Source of the DNA: Oscillospiraceae bacterium
GTDB taxonomy: Bacteria > Bacillota > Clostridia > Oscillospirales > Oscillospiraceae
Assembly (NCBI GenBank): GCA_017461445.1
Contig: JAFTXW010000016.1
Coordinates: 62,001 to 126,000, forward strand
Direction: 5' to 3'
DNA length: 64,000 nt
Part shown: piece by piece, positions 33,772-43,587 of the stretch
How the letters are laid out: every line of letters starts with the position of its first letter
Position numbering within the stretch: position 1 is the stretch's first letter
Position numbers and translations under genes: made by a program
The notes under the pieces: generated by a model
The model's database searches: none
The model's input: only the letters and a program-made list of their open reading frames with translations
What the model was told of the DNA's origin: nothing

Positions 33772-34923
33772 ATGCTTCTGATTCAAAACGGATATGTCAA
33801 AACCATGGCAGGCCCCGATATCCCGGGCGGCTGTGTTCTGATCGGTGACGACGGCAAGATCGCCGCTGTGGGTGAGAATCTGACCGCTCCCGAAGGTACC
33901 CAGGTCATCGATGCCCAGGGCCGCCTTGTGACCCCCGGCTGTGTGGACGCCCACTGCCACATTGGCCTTGACAACCAGGCCATGGGCTGGGAAGGCCGGG
34001 ACTACAACGAGATCATCGACCCCATTACGCCCCACCTGCGGGCCATCGATTCCATTAATCCCATGGACGAGGCCTTCCCCCTGGCCTTGCAGGGCGGCGT
34101 CACCTCCGCCTGCACCGGCCCCGGCAGTGCCAACGTGGTGGGCGGTACCTTTGTGGCTTTGAAGCTTTACGGCAAGCGGGTGGATAAAATGATCATCAAG
34201 GATCCCATCGCCATGAAATGTGCCTTTGGCGAGAATCCCAAGCGGTGCTACGGCCAGAGCATGAAGAAGAGCCCCACCACCCGCATGGCTACTGCCGCCC
34301 TGCTGCGGGAGGTGCTGTTCAAAACCCAGCGTTACCTTGCCGACAAGGAAGCGGGCAAGAATCCTCCCTTTGACATAAAGCTGGAGGCCATGATCCCCGT
34401 TATTAAGGGCGAACTGCCACTGAAGGCCCATGCCCACCGGGCGGATGATATCCTCACCTCCATCCGCATTGCCAAGGAGTTTGGCGTGAAGCTGACCCTG
34501 GACCACTGCACCGACGGTTCCCTCATTGCCGACGAGCTGGCGGAGGAGGGCTATCCCGCCTTCGTGGGCCCCAGCCTTGGCGGCAAAAGCAAAATCGAGC
34601 TGGCAAACAAGAGCTTCACCACTCCCAAGGAACTGAGCGACGCGGGCCTGACCATCAGTATCATCACCGACGCGCCTGTGATCCCCATTCAGTATCTGCC
34701 CATGTGCGCGGCTCTCGCTATCAACGCAGGCCTGGACACCGAGACCGCCTGGAAGGCCATCACCATCAATCCCGCCAATTCCACCGGCATCGGCGACCGT
34801 GTGGGCAGCCTGGAACCCGGCAAGGACGGCGACGTTGTCATCTGGACCGCCGACCCCATGACCACCGTGGGCGCGGAGAGCTATACGACCATTGTGGATG
34901 GTAAGGTGGTTTATCAGGCATGA
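33772..34923 (+). CDS. Amidohydrolase (imidazolonepropionase-like)
   Basis: The 383-residue protein begins with the typical beta-sandwich (IQNGYVKTM), then VDAHCHIGLD (metal-binding HxH), LKAHAHRADDI, LTLDHCTDGS and SIITDAP (metal Asp). The late NPANSTGIGDRVGSLEPGKDGDVVIW is shared by imidazolonepropionase-like and related amidohydrolases. The substrate cannot be told. AAAGGAGAG precedes the ATG. No histidine-degradation genes are nearby. Confidence 0.88.
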   Translation: MLLIQNGYVKTMAGPDIPGGCVLIGDDGKIAAVGENLTAPEGTQVIDAQGRLVTPGCVDAHCHIGLDNQAMGWEGRDYNEIIDPITPHLRAIDSINPMDEAFPLALQGGVTSACTGPGSANVVGGTFVALKLYGKRVDKMIIKDPIAMKCAFGENPKRCYGQSMKKSPTTRMATAALLREVLFKTQRYLADKEAGKNPPFDIKLEAMIPVIKGELPLKAHAHRADDILTSIRIAKEFGVKLTLDHCTDGSLIADELAEEGYPAFVGPSLGGKSKIELANKSFTTPKELSDAGLTISIITDAPVIPIQYLPMCAALAINAGLDTETAWKAITINPANSTGIGDRVGSLEPGKDGDVVIWTADPMTTVGAESYTTIVDGKVVYQA

Positions 34924-34930
34924 CTGTGTA

Positions 34931-34965
34931 AATGCAGAATGCGGATACCACAATTCTGCATTTTT
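34931..34965. repeat. Short inverted repeat of the AATGCAGAATG type
   Basis: AAATGCAGAATG and CAATTCTGCATTTTT can pair around CGGATACCA. It lies just after the amidohydrolase stop codon, in front of the terminator at 34967, and shares the TGCAGAATGC core with the repeat at 44017. Confidence 0.5.
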
Positions 34966-34966
34966 A

Positions 34967-34998
34967 GGGCCTGCTCGGTTGAGCAGGCCCGGTTTTTT
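34967..34998 (+). terminator. Terminator of the amidohydrolase gene
   Basis: GGGCCTGCTC and GAGCAGGCCC pair around GGTT and are followed by GGTTTTTT. Confidence 0.85.
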
Positions 34999-35869
34999 AT
35001 GCGTAGCCGCCGTCCTTTTGGCCGGGGATGGTGAAGCCCAGCTCTTTGATATAGCCCATCATTTTGCTGGTGGACTTGTCCACGAACTCCGGCTTGCCGA
35101 ACGTCTTGCGGAGCCACTGGACGCTCAGCTCCTGCCACTGGGCGAAGGCGGGCTCCAGCATCTGGGAGCTTCCATCGGCGGTGACCTCGTTGGCCAGGGA
35201 ATAGCCGTGGGGGCCGTACTGGAAGATATGCAGCTCATACTTCATGCCAAGGTCACTGTAGGCCTTGGCAACGGGCAGCGCACCGTAGGCGGTCAGCAGG
35301 TCCTCGGCGGTGGCAGCCAGGAACACCGGGGGCGCATTCTTGGTGATCTGGTGCACCAGGTCGAACCGGGCGGCATCCTCGTTGGTCACCTGCTGCTTGC
35401 CAGTCAGCAGCTTCAGCATGAAGTTCATGCCGGGCATGTTGGGGCAGGAAGTGGCGGGATAGCCCAGGATCATGGCGTTGGGCTTGTTCTCCGCCAGCAG
35501 GCCGGAGGACAGGGCCAGATGGCCGCCTGCGGAGAAGCCGCAGACCGCGATCTTCTCTGGGGCGATATTCCATTCCGCCGCGTGCTCCCGGATATAGCCG
35601 ATGGCCCAGGAAACTTCTTTCAGAGGCGCGAAATCCGCCGCGTCCCAGCCGGTGGAATAGGTCAGCACAAAGGCATGGAAGCCCCGGGCGGCATAGCTGA
35701 GGGCCACCGGCTCCCCTTCCCGGGGAGAGCAGTATACATATCCGCCGCCGGGACAGACCACCACGGCAGGCCGGGCCTTCTCCTGGCCCAGGGTGATCTC
35801 GCAGTCGAGAATATAGCCGTCCAAAGTGGCTTCGGGATGGCCGGGAACGGTCATGTGGATCATTTTCAT
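34997..35869 (-). CDS. Alpha/beta-hydrolase esterase
   Basis: The 290-residue protein has VVVCPGGGYVYCS (oxyanion HGGG-like loop), the nucleophile elbow CGFSAGGHLAL, a late acid residue near ATAEDLL and the catalytic His in YGPHGYS. It resembles acetyl-esterase/BD-FAE-type enzymes. No signal peptide is seen, so it acts in the cytoplasm, for instance removing acetyl groups from imported sugars. It is the last of three co-directional genes with a HAD protein and a GH3 enzyme, about 55 bases apart. Confidence 0.85.
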   Translation of the reverse strand: MKMIHMTVPGHPEATLDGYILDCEITLGQEKARPAVVVCPGGGYVYCSPREGEPVALSYAARGFHAFVLTYSTGWDAADFAPLKEVSWAIGYIREHAAEWNIAPEKIAVCGFSAGGHLALSSGLLAENKPNAMILGYPATSCPNMPGMNFMLKLLTGKQQVTNEDAARFDLVHQITKNAPPVFLAATAEDLLTAYGALPVAKAYSDLGMKYELHIFQYGPHGYSLANEVTADGSSQMLEPAFAQWQELSVQWLRKTFGKPEFVDKSTSKMMGYIKELGFTIPGQKDGGYA

Positions 35870-35925
35870 AGGGATTCCTCCTTGTGGAAAAGGGGCCGCC
35901 CGTGGGCAGCCCCTGATTCTATTGC

Positions 35926-36777
35926 TTAGCCGCCCAGATTGTGCAGGAAGGCCTGCTTCTTCTCGGTGCCGTATTCCGCGTACTCGCCGGACTGGAGCTT
36001 GCCGAAGGCTACGGCAATGGCCTCGTCCCAGCTTTCCTTCTCGTGGTTGACCAGAATGGGATAGTAGTGAACGCCGTTCTTCTCGGCGGCATCGCAGTCG
36101 CCAGGAGCGTCGCCCACCATGAGCACCTTGTTCCGGTCATAGCCGAATTTCAGCATCTGGGCGATGCAGGCGGCCTTGGAGCCGATGTCCTGGGCCAGAA
36201 CGATGTCGGTATGTTCCAGCAGTCCGAACTTGCCCCACTCCTCCTCCACCGCGTCACGGTTGGCAGAAGAAACCATGGCAACATCCCCAAACTGGTGGGC
36301 AGCAGCCAGACCTTCCTTGGCACCGTTATAGGGCACCTTCAGCTCCTCGGGCAGCTTCACGATGGAAGCGTTGACGGCCTTGGACCAGCTGAGGGCCTTT
36401 TCCAGCACCAGCTTGGCATCGGGATCAGTGGCCTCCGCAGCAGCCTTGGCCACGGCATCGTTAGACAGAGCGGGCGCGGTGTCCGCCCAATGCTGCAATG
36501 CGGCGATACCGGTGATGGGAGTATACTTCTCGTTGATCTCCCCCAAGGCCATAGCCAGACCCTTGAAGCGGTTGATGCCCCGGGTCATGGAGAACAGGTT
36601 GATCACATTCCACCGATCCAGAATTTCGTCCTTCCACTCCTCAAGGCCCCACTCAGTAACCATGCAGGGGCCGAAGCAGTGGAAATGCTTGCAGTTCATG
36701 GTGTCCATGACGCAGCCGTCGGAGTCCACACAGACCAGGTAGTCATGCTTTCTCTCGAAAGAATCGAAAATAGACAT
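35926..36777 (-). CDS. HAD-superfamily hydrolase
   Basis: The 283-residue protein has VCVDSDGCVMDTM (DxDxC variant), SSANRDAVEEEWG and MVGDAPGDCDAAEKNG. A large cap insertion lies between about residues 30 and 150. It sits between the GH3 gene (15 bases) and the esterase gene in one operon, so it may dephosphorylate a sugar product of that pathway. That role is inference from context. Confidence 0.85.
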   Translation of the reverse strand: MSIFDSFERKHDYLVCVDSDGCVMDTMNCKHFHCFGPCMVTEWGLEEWKDEILDRWNVINLFSMTRGINRFKGLAMALGEINEKYTPITGIAALQHWADTAPALSNDAVAKAAAEATDPDAKLVLEKALSWSKAVNASIVKLPEELKVPYNGAKEGLAAAHQFGDVAMVSSANRDAVEEEWGKFGLLEHTDIVLAQDIGSKAACIAQMLKFGYDRNKVLMVGDAPGDCDAAEKNGVHYYPILVNHEKESWDEAIAVAFGKLQSGEYAEYGTEKKQAFLHNLGG

Positions 36778-36792
36778 ATTTCTCCTCCAAAA

Positions 36793-38568
36793 TTACATAT
36801 GGGTATCCCACATACCGCAGTAAGCGTCGATGGGATCCTGGCCCTTGAAGGCATCCGCACCGGTGACCAGTGCATCCACCAAAGCGTCCAGGGTATCGTC
36901 GTTGGAGTCGTAGGTATTGATGTAGGTACGCAGCATGGGAGCGTCAGCCAGCATGGTGGGCATATTCACGGAGATACCCACAACGGGAATCTCATGGACA
37001 TACCAGGGGATCTCACCGCCGCCCTTGCTCAGGCCAAAGGCAGGATGGCCATTGGCAACATTGAACAGGGAGATGACCAGATCCATGCCGGAAACGAAGT
37101 CGGAAATAGCGTTCTTGCCCGCAAAGTACAGATTCAGGCTGGGTTTCTCACCCCTGGCGATCTGAGCCTTGATCTTGTCCAGGGGGCTCTCGTAGATAAA
37201 TGCCTCAAAGCCCTTGGCGTTCAGACGCTCCGCCAGCTTCTCAGCGGGGGTCTTCCTGGCAGCACCGCCGCCCATAGCCATTGCGGCCAGAGCAGCCATG
37301 GGCCCCTCTGCACCCTTGATATTGACGATCATAATGCGCTTGGTCTTCTCAAGAGACAGGGGCAGAACATCCTGATCCTTATACTTGACCAGGGTCAGCG
37401 CATCCTTGCTGATCTGAGAGGAGTAGCCCCGGTACTCGGCGTTGCTCAGGACAGCATCCAGAGCCTCGGGCGTGCCGCACAGTTCGTCGGCAGACTTCTT
37501 GTGCATACCCTTGGAAGCCTTCAGGCCCAGAATACGGGTCAGAGCCTCCACCATGCGCTCCTCGCTGATGATGCCGGTCTTGTAGGCATTCAGCATGGTG
37601 CCGAAGTCCTCGTCGGGATCGTTGAAGAACAGGAACATATCGCAGCCGGCGTTGATGGCAGCAGGCAGCATATCGGCGCGCTTCATGCGGTTGGTCATAC
37701 CCACCATGTGGGAAGCATCGGTGACAACCATGCCGTTGAAGCCCAGCTTATCCCGGAGCAGGCCGGTCATGATCTCGGGGCACAGGGTAGCGGGCATCAT
37801 CTCGTCCATAGTGATGTCGGGGTTCAGCTCCTTCATGTACTCGGGCATCATGATGTGGCCGCCCATAATGGCCTCCATGCCGCCGTCGATCAGGGTCTTG
37901 TAGACGTGACCATAGGTCTGCATCCACTTCTCGTAGCCAAAATGGTTGATGTTATTGGACAGATGGGCATCACGGTAGTCCTGGCCGTTGCCGGGGAAAT
38001 GCTTGGCGCAGCAGAAAACGCCCTCAGTCTCGTGGAGGCCGTCCATATAGGCCTTGCCCATGGTGGCGACCAGCTCATGGTCGTTGCCGTAGGCGCGGCT
38101 CAGGGTCTCTTCACACATCCAGTTGTAGGTGATGTCCACAACGGGAGCAAAGGCCATATTGCAGCCGGTGGCGGCGATGGTGGCACCGGAAGCGCGGCCC
38201 ATAGCATGGGCGTACTCGGGCTTGCGGGTAGCACCGATCTTCACCTGGCTGGCCACGAAGGCACCATCAGGGCAAACGCCGTTAGCACCCTGCTCAGGGT
38301 TGCAGGCGATGAAAGCGGGAATCTTGGAGAACTTCTGGATCTTCTGGTTCTGGGCCAGAACCTTCTGACCGGGCATACCGTTATAGCGGCAGCCGCCCAG
38401 ATGATAGGTACCCAGCAAGTGATTCAGGTATTGTTCATCATCGGACAGACACAGCTGCCAGAACAGCTGGCCCACCTTCTCCTCGTCGGTCATGGAAGCG
38501 ATGGTACTTTCCACCCATGCGATATCCTCGTCACACAGGTTATAGGGCTTTGCGCGTAAATCGACCAT
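36793..38568 (-). CDS. GH3-family glycosidase (beta-N-acetylhexosaminidase-like)
   Basis: The 591-residue protein is a cytoplasmic GH3 enzyme: FAPVVDITYN, the KHFPGNGQD loop with DAH (NagZ-like acid/base region, where the second His is replaced by Asn), and the nucleophile Asp in GMVVTDASHM. A second alpha/beta domain follows from about residue 390. NagZ-type enzymes remove N-acetylglucosamine from peptidoglycan fragments; the changed loop leaves the substrate open. It starts at ATG 38568 after AAAGGAAA. It leads the GH3-HAD-esterase operon. Confidence 0.85.
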   Translation of the reverse strand: MVDLRAKPYNLCDEDIAWVESTIASMTDEEKVGQLFWQLCLSDDEQYLNHLLGTYHLGGCRYNGMPGQKVLAQNQKIQKFSKIPAFIACNPEQGANGVCPDGAFVASQVKIGATRKPEYAHAMGRASGATIAATGCNMAFAPVVDITYNWMCEETLSRAYGNDHELVATMGKAYMDGLHETEGVFCCAKHFPGNGQDYRDAHLSNNINHFGYEKWMQTYGHVYKTLIDGGMEAIMGGHIMMPEYMKELNPDITMDEMMPATLCPEIMTGLLRDKLGFNGMVVTDASHMVGMTNRMKRADMLPAAINAGCDMFLFFNDPDEDFGTMLNAYKTGIISEERMVEALTRILGLKASKGMHKKSADELCGTPEALDAVLSNAEYRGYSSQISKDALTLVKYKDQDVLPLSLEKTKRIMIVNIKGAEGPMAALAAMAMGGGAARKTPAEKLAERLNAKGFEAFIYESPLDKIKAQIARGEKPSLNLYFAGKNAISDFVSGMDLVISLFNVANGHPAFGLSKGGGEIPWYVHEIPVVGISVNMPTMLADAPMLRTYINTYDSNDDTLDALVDALVTGADAFKGQDPIDAYCGMWDTHM

Positions 38569-38723
38569 TTTGTTCACGTTTCCTTTCACTTTGTGTGTAA
38601 ACTGTCATAAGTACAGAATCATTCATACTATATCAAATATTACAGCCAAATGCAACACAAAATCGCAAATTTTAAGCACGATAATTGTACATTTTTTACA
38701 TTTCTGCTGTATCAAAATCCCGC

Positions 38724-38752
38724 TTGTGGATTTTACGGAAATATGCTATGAT
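38724..38752 (+). promoter_or_regulatory. Promoter of the phosphoglycolate-phosphatase-like gene
   Basis: TTGTGG and TATGAT are separated by 17 bases, 30 bases before the start codon. Confidence 0.6.
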
Positions 38753-38781
38753 AAAAGAAACAGACAGGAAGGACGTGTTTT

Positions 38782-39426
38782 ATGAAGAGATCCATCTTAT
38801 TCGACCTGGACGGCACCCTGACAGACTCCGGTGAGGGTATTCTGAATTGCGCCGCCTATGCCCTGGAGCAGCTGGGTATCCCCGTTCCCTCCCGGGAGGA
38901 GATGCGTGTATTCGTGGGCCCTCCCCTTCACGAAACCTTTATGAAGTTCGGTGTGCCGGAGCATTTGGCGGAGGAAGCGGTTCGGCTGTATCGCGTCCGG
39001 TATCTCCCCACCGGCATGCTGTTCGAAAACCGCCCCTACCCCGGCATTCCGGAGCTGCTGGAAACCCTTCAGAGCCGGGGGCACCGGCTGTACATCGCCA
39101 CCTCCAAGCCTGAAGAGATGGCCGTTAAGATCCTGAACCACTTTGACCTGGCCAAATATTTCACCCGCATCTGCGGTGCCAGCATGGATCCTTCCCGCAC
39201 CGCCAAGGACGCGGTCATTGCCTACCTGCTGCAGGAGACCGGTGAGGCGGGCAATATGATTATGGTAGGTGACACTGAGTTCGACGTGCTGGGTGCCAAG
39301 GCCCATGGCATTCCCGCCATCGGCGTCAGCTGGGGTTACGGTCTTGTGGAGAACATGGAAAAAGCAGGTGCAGCCGCCATCGCCTATGATACAGCGGAGC
39401 TGCTTTCCCTGCTGACAGAAGATTGA
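38782..39426 (+). CDS. HAD hydrolase, phosphoglycolate-phosphatase-like
   Basis: The 214-residue protein has all HAD motifs: LFDLDGTLTDSG, IATSKPEEMA (Thr/Ser and Lys) and MVGDTEFDVLGAKAHG. Cap pattern FVGPPLHETF and length match the Gph/PpaX branch, whose members act on phosphoglycolate or pyrophosphate. It is a single gene with its own promoter and terminator. Confidence 0.9.
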   Translation: MKRSILFDLDGTLTDSGEGILNCAAYALEQLGIPVPSREEMRVFVGPPLHETFMKFGVPEHLAEEAVRLYRVRYLPTGMLFENRPYPGIPELLETLQSRGHRLYIATSKPEEMAVKILNHFDLAKYFTRICGASMDPSRTAKDAVIAYLLQETGEAGNMIMVGDTEFDVLGAKAHGIPAIGVSWGYGLVENMEKAGAAAIAYDTAELLSLLTED

Positions 39427-39430
39427 CAAA

Positions 39431-39463
39431 AAAGCGGTCTTACCTTTACCCGGTAAGACCGCT
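39431..39463. terminator. Bidirectional terminator between convergent genes
   Basis: AGCGGTCTTAC and GTAAGACCGCT pair around a nine-base loop, with A- and T-rich flanks. Confidence 0.8.
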
Positions 39464-39469
39464 GATGCT

Positions 39470-39976
39470 TTATTCCTTGATGAGGTGTTCTTTCAGATAC
39501 TTTTTTGTCTGTTCGGCGTCCAGACCCATGACCACGGATATTTCGCCGGAGAGCAGCTTTTCCGCGTCCCGCAGAAAATTTTCATCGCTGAGATGACATT
39601 TTCTCCCGGCGGCTGCCTGGGCAGCTTTGTGCCGATATAGGCTGCGGACCATGCACATGAGCCGTGCCCGGTCACCGCTGCTGATAAGCTCCCGGTAGGT
39701 CTGCTTGCGCAGGTTCTCATCCCTGATCCAGCCGTCGGCCCGGACCGCTTCAGAATCGATCAGTGCTTCCAGTTCCTCCCGGGACAGCATCTGCTTCACC
39801 TTCGCCATGGCATTCTCGTTATGGGTGGGCACCAGAAACCGTGCCCCAGCCTGACCCACAGGCTCAAGCACCAGATAAGTGACCCGCTTGCGGTCCACCA
39901 TCCGTTCCTCCTGGTCCGCAACCAGACACACGCCATGGATGCCGTATACCACCTTATCTCCTACCTGATACGCCAT
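39470..39976 (-). CDS. CarD-family transcription factor
   Basis: The 168-residue protein has the N-terminal CarD/TRCF RNA-polymerase-interaction domain (YQVGDKVVYGIHGVCLV...YLVLEPVGQ) and a C-terminal helical domain with KCHLSDENFLRDAEKLLSGEI. CarD binds the RNA polymerase beta subunit and stabilises open complexes. I use ATG 39976, after a GGGGGT site, since the upstream extension is not CarD-like. Confidence 0.92.
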   Translation of the reverse strand: MAYQVGDKVVYGIHGVCLVADQEERMVDRKRVTYLVLEPVGQAGARFLVPTHNENAMAKVKQMLSREELEALIDSEAVRADGWIRDENLRKQTYRELISSGDRARLMCMVRSLYRHKAAQAAAGRKCHLSDENFLRDAEKLLSGEISVVMGLDAEQTKKYLKEHLIKE

Positions 39977-40111
39977 AATTACCCCCTGTATCAACGCTGG
40001 AACCCCTCGTACAGGATTTATTATAGCATACATTTTTTAAACTTTCACGTGGGGAAAATGCTGAATTTTCAACCGTTTTCCGCGGATATCCATGCGCAAA
40101 AGTACCGTTTT

Positions 40112-40150
40112 GCATAAAGCCGCCGCAGAGGGCCTTCCCTCTGCGGCGGT
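40112..40150 (-). terminator. Terminator of pyk
   Basis: GCCGCCGCAGAGGG and CCCTCTGCGGCGG form a long stem around CCTT downstream of the pyk stop codon; the T tract is short (CTTTATG). Confidence 0.6.
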
Positions 40151-40166
40151 CTGGTGTTTAAATGGG

Positions 40167-41579
40167 TCAAATGGTCTCGATCTTAATAGTATTGGTATTG
40201 CCGGACTGGCCATTGATGGGGCCGCCGGTGAGCACCACATTGTCGCCGGACTGCAGGTGCAGGGTCTCCACCGTAGCCTTCTTGGCATAATAGAACATGA
40301 CATCCATGTTGGGGAACTCGTCGGCCATAACGGGAGTAACGCCCCAGCTCATGGACAGACGACGCCAGATCTTCTTGTCAGTGGTCATGCCGATGATATC
40401 CACAGGCGTACGGAAGCGGCTGACCAGCATGGCGGTCTTACCGGAAACGGAGCAGACCACAATGGCCTTGGCGTTCAAATCGATGGCCATGGAGCAGACA
40501 GCGTGGGAAATGCTGTCCAGTGTATTTTTGCCTGTATACTCGGTGGACAGGAAACGGTGCTTATAGTCGGTGTGCTGCTCAGTATACTCCGCGATCTGAG
40601 CCATGGCCTTCACAGCCTCCACAGGATACTTGCCGGCAGCGGATTCGCCGGACAGCATAACGCAGGATGTACCGTCGTAAACGGCGTTTGCCACATCGGA
40701 AATCTCCGCACGGGTGGGACGGGGATTCTGGATCATGGATTCCAGCATTTCGGTGGCGGTAATAACGCGCTTGCCCATCATACGGCAGATACGGGTCAGC
40801 TTCTTCTGAACAGAGGGAACCTCCACATAGGGAATCTCCACGCCCAGGTCACCGCGGGCAATCATGACACCGCCGCAGGCGGAGCAAATCTCCTCCACAT
40901 TGTCCACACCGGACCGGTTTTCAATCTTGGCAATGATCTCAATATCCTCACCGCCGTTGGCATCCAGCAGTTCCCGGATGTCCAGCACATCCTGCTTGGT
41001 GGAAACAAAGGACGCGGCGACGTAGTCCACGCCATGCTGAATACCAAAGATAATGTCAGACTTATCCTGCTCGCTGAGGTAAGGACCGGACATGACCTTG
41101 TTAGGGAAGGACATACTCTTGCGGTTGCTTAAGGTACCGCCCACCAGGCACTTGCAGTGGATCTCAGAGCCGGCGATCTCCTGTACTTCAAACTTCACCA
41201 TGCCGTTGTTGACGGTGACGGTATCGCCGGGCTTCAGGTCCTTGTTCAGCTGCTTATAGTTGACGCTGACCCGGGTCTCGTCGCCCTCTACCTCGTCAAC
41301 AGTAAAGGTAAAATCAGCACCGGTCTTGATATCCACCTTGCCATCTGCGAAGGTCTTGATGCGGTACTCGGGGCCCTTGGTATCCAGCAGGATGGCGATG
41401 GGCAGATCCAGCTTCTCACGAACACGCTTGATCAGCTCGATCTTCTGCTCATGCTCAGGATAGGTGCCGTGGGAGAAGTTCAGGCGGGCAACGTTCATGC
41501 CGGCCAGGCACATTTGGGTGAGGACTTCCTCGTTCTCGCTGGCGGGACCGATGGTGCAGATGATCTTTGTCTTTCGCAT
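40167..41579 (-). CDS. pyk: Pyruvate kinase
   Basis: Pyk makes pyruvate and ATP from phosphoenolpyruvate. The 470-residue protein has KIICTIGPAS, NFSHGT, LLDTKGPEYR, the active-site IARGDLGVEIP and MLESMI...PTRAEISDVANAV. It is the short form, without the extra C-terminal phosphohistidine domain present in Bacillus. The ATG at 41579 follows AAGGAG. Confidence 0.97.
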   Translation of the reverse strand: MRKTKIICTIGPASENEEVLTQMCLAGMNVARLNFSHGTYPEHEQKIELIKRVREKLDLPIAILLDTKGPEYRIKTFADGKVDIKTGADFTFTVDEVEGDETRVSVNYKQLNKDLKPGDTVTVNNGMVKFEVQEIAGSEIHCKCLVGGTLSNRKSMSFPNKVMSGPYLSEQDKSDIIFGIQHGVDYVAASFVSTKQDVLDIRELLDANGGEDIEIIAKIENRSGVDNVEEICSACGGVMIARGDLGVEIPYVEVPSVQKKLTRICRMMGKRVITATEMLESMIQNPRPTRAEISDVANAVYDGTSCVMLSGESAAGKYPVEAVKAMAQIAEYTEQHTDYKHRFLSTEYTGKNTLDSISHAVCSMAIDLNAKAIVVCSVSGKTAMLVSRFRTPVDIIGMTTDKKIWRRLSMSWGVTPVMADEFPNMDVMFYYAKKATVETLHLQSGDNVVLTGGPINGQSGNTNTIKIETI

Positions 41580-41690
41580 AACGATATCTCCTTGTCTTTC
41601 TGACTGTATTCGGATGCCGATTTCCGATACTTTACGAAACATACTGTATCACGAAACCGGCAATTCGTCAATGAAAGTGTTTGTAAAATT

Positions 41691-43508
41691 TCAAAAAAGC
41701 AATTCCACACCATAGTGCCGCAGCCAGAAGTCCAGCTGGAGGAAATAGGCCATGGTCTGGGGCCTGCGCATCAGCTGGCCGTACCAAGGCCATTGGCTGT
41801 CCTGCGACAGAAGCTCCCGCAGGCCATCCCGGCTGACGATGGCAAACAAGGGACTGTCCCCGGCGTCCAATAGCTTTTCCAGCCGGGCAGCCATCAGCTG
41901 CTCATACCGGGGATCGAAGGTTTTGGGATAGGGGCTTTTCTTTCGGTACAGCACCTGCTCCGGCAGCAGACCTTCCACAGCCTTTCGCAGCAGACCCTTT
42001 TCCTTCCCCTGCCAGTCCTTGTATTCCCAGGGGACGCCGTACAGATACTCCGCGATGCGGTAATCGCAGAAGGGCACCCGGACCTCCAGGGAATGGTACA
42101 TGCTCATGCGGTCCTTCCGGTCCAGAAGAGTCTGCATGAACCAGCGGAAATTCAGGTTCACCATTTCCTTCGTCCGCCGCTCCACATCGGAATTGCCCGG
42201 CAGGATGTCGCTTTCCCGGCAGGTCTGGGTATAAGCATCCATGACGAATTCCTGCGGATCCCGGCTCAGCTTCGGCAGGAGGATCTCCGCCCGCTGCCGT
42301 GTGTTCTGCGCCCAGGGGAAGCCCGCTTTGGCCCGAATTTCCGGGTCCCGGTACCAGGGGTATCCCCCGAAGATTTCGTCTGCACACTCCCCAGAAAGGG
42401 CCACCTTTACCTCCCGCCGGATCTCGCCGCAGAAGGCCAGCAGAGAGAAATCCACGTCCGCCATTCCCGGCAGGTCCCGGGCAATGGTGGCCTCCTCCAG
42501 TACCGCCGAAAGCTGTTCCGGCGTCAGGACGGTCCAATGGTGATCCGTATTCAGCTGCTCCTGCATCAGGCGGATGTAGGCCCCATCGGAATTGGGCTGG
42601 AATTTATTGGCCACAAAGAATTTTTCGTTGTTTTCGTAGTCTACAGAGAAGGTGGAAAGCGTCTCTCCCCTGCAATCCAGCTCCCGGGCACAGACGGCGG
42701 TAATGATACTGGAATCCAGTCCCCCCGAAAGGAACGTCCCAATGGGGACATCGGAGACCATCTGCCGCCGGATGGCGTCCTGTACCAAAAAGCGTACCTT
42801 TTCCACCGTCTCTTCAAACGTATCGGTATGTTCCCGATCCAACAGCTTCCAGTAGCGGCGCAGGGTCAGCTTTCCAGCTTCCAAAAAGCCGCAGCAGCCC
42901 GGTTCGATTTCCCGAATGTTCTTGAATACACCACTGCCGGGGAGCCGTCCCGGCCCCAGCAGGATCAGCTGGGCGGCCCCTTCCCTGTCAAGCCGTGGCT
43001 TTACCGACGGGTGGGCCAGAATGGTCTTGATCTCCGAAGCGAAGATCAGGCTCCCCTCCCGTTCCCAATAAAACAGAGGCTTCACCCCGATTCGGTCCCG
43101 GGCAAGGAACAGCCGCCTTCGGTTTCGCTCCCAGACAGCGAAGGCAAAAATACCGTTGAAGCGGTCAAGACAGACTTCTCCCCACTGGGCGTAAGCATGG
43201 AGCACCACCTCCGTATCGGAATGACCCAGGAAGGAATGGCCCAGGGCCAGCAGCTCCCGGCGCAGCTCCTCCGTGTTGTAAAGCTCCCCGTTATAGACCA
43301 GGACGAAGGTCTCCCCGGCCCAGCTCAGCTCCATAGGCTGCCTGCCGCCCTCCGGGTCAATAATCGCAAGGCGGGCATGGAGCAGCGTCAGCTCCCCCTC
43401 CCGGCAGATGCCCCGGCCATCCGGCCCCCGGCGGTGCATGGTGGCCAGCATGTTTTCCAAAACAAAAGGATCCGCCTTCAGGCCAAACATTCCCGCTATC
43501 CCACACAT
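41691..43508 (-). CDS. asnB: Asparagine synthetase (glutamine-hydrolysing)
   Basis: AsnB makes asparagine from aspartate, glutamine and ATP. I start at ATG 43508 so that Cys2 becomes the N-terminal catalytic residue (MCGIAG). The N-terminal glutaminase domain has LAIIDPEGGRQP and VYNGELYN, and the synthetase domain has the pyrophosphate loop FLSGGLDSS and SGECADEIFGGY. The length of 605 residues is normal. An additional ATG lies one codon upstream. Confidence 0.96.
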   Translation of the reverse strand: MCGIAGMFGLKADPFVLENMLATMHRRGPDGRGICREGELTLLHARLAIIDPEGGRQPMELSWAGETFVLVYNGELYNTEELRRELLALGHSFLGHSDTEVVLHAYAQWGEVCLDRFNGIFAFAVWERNRRRLFLARDRIGVKPLFYWEREGSLIFASEIKTILAHPSVKPRLDREGAAQLILLGPGRLPGSGVFKNIREIEPGCCGFLEAGKLTLRRYWKLLDREHTDTFEETVEKVRFLVQDAIRRQMVSDVPIGTFLSGGLDSSIITAVCARELDCRGETLSTFSVDYENNEKFFVANKFQPNSDGAYIRLMQEQLNTDHHWTVLTPEQLSAVLEEATIARDLPGMADVDFSLLAFCGEIRREVKVALSGECADEIFGGYPWYRDPEIRAKAGFPWAQNTRQRAEILLPKLSRDPQEFVMDAYTQTCRESDILPGNSDVERRTKEMVNLNFRWFMQTLLDRKDRMSMYHSLEVRVPFCDYRIAEYLYGVPWEYKDWQGKEKGLLRKAVEGLLPEQVLYRKKSPYPKTFDPRYEQLMAARLEKLLDAGDSPLFAIVSRDGLRELLSQDSQWPWYGQLMRRPQTMAYFLQLDFWLRHYGVELLF

Positions 43509-43587
43509 CATCCATCACATCCTTTCCATCTGCCTATTCTATGCATGAACGGGGAAAAGATGTGCAAACTAGGAGCGGTGATGTGAA

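Noticed and set aside
35941-38559. An 872-codon open frame opposite the HAD and GH3 genes
   Set aside because: Its composition is that of an antisense frame, and both minus-strand genes have family motifs and ribosome sites.
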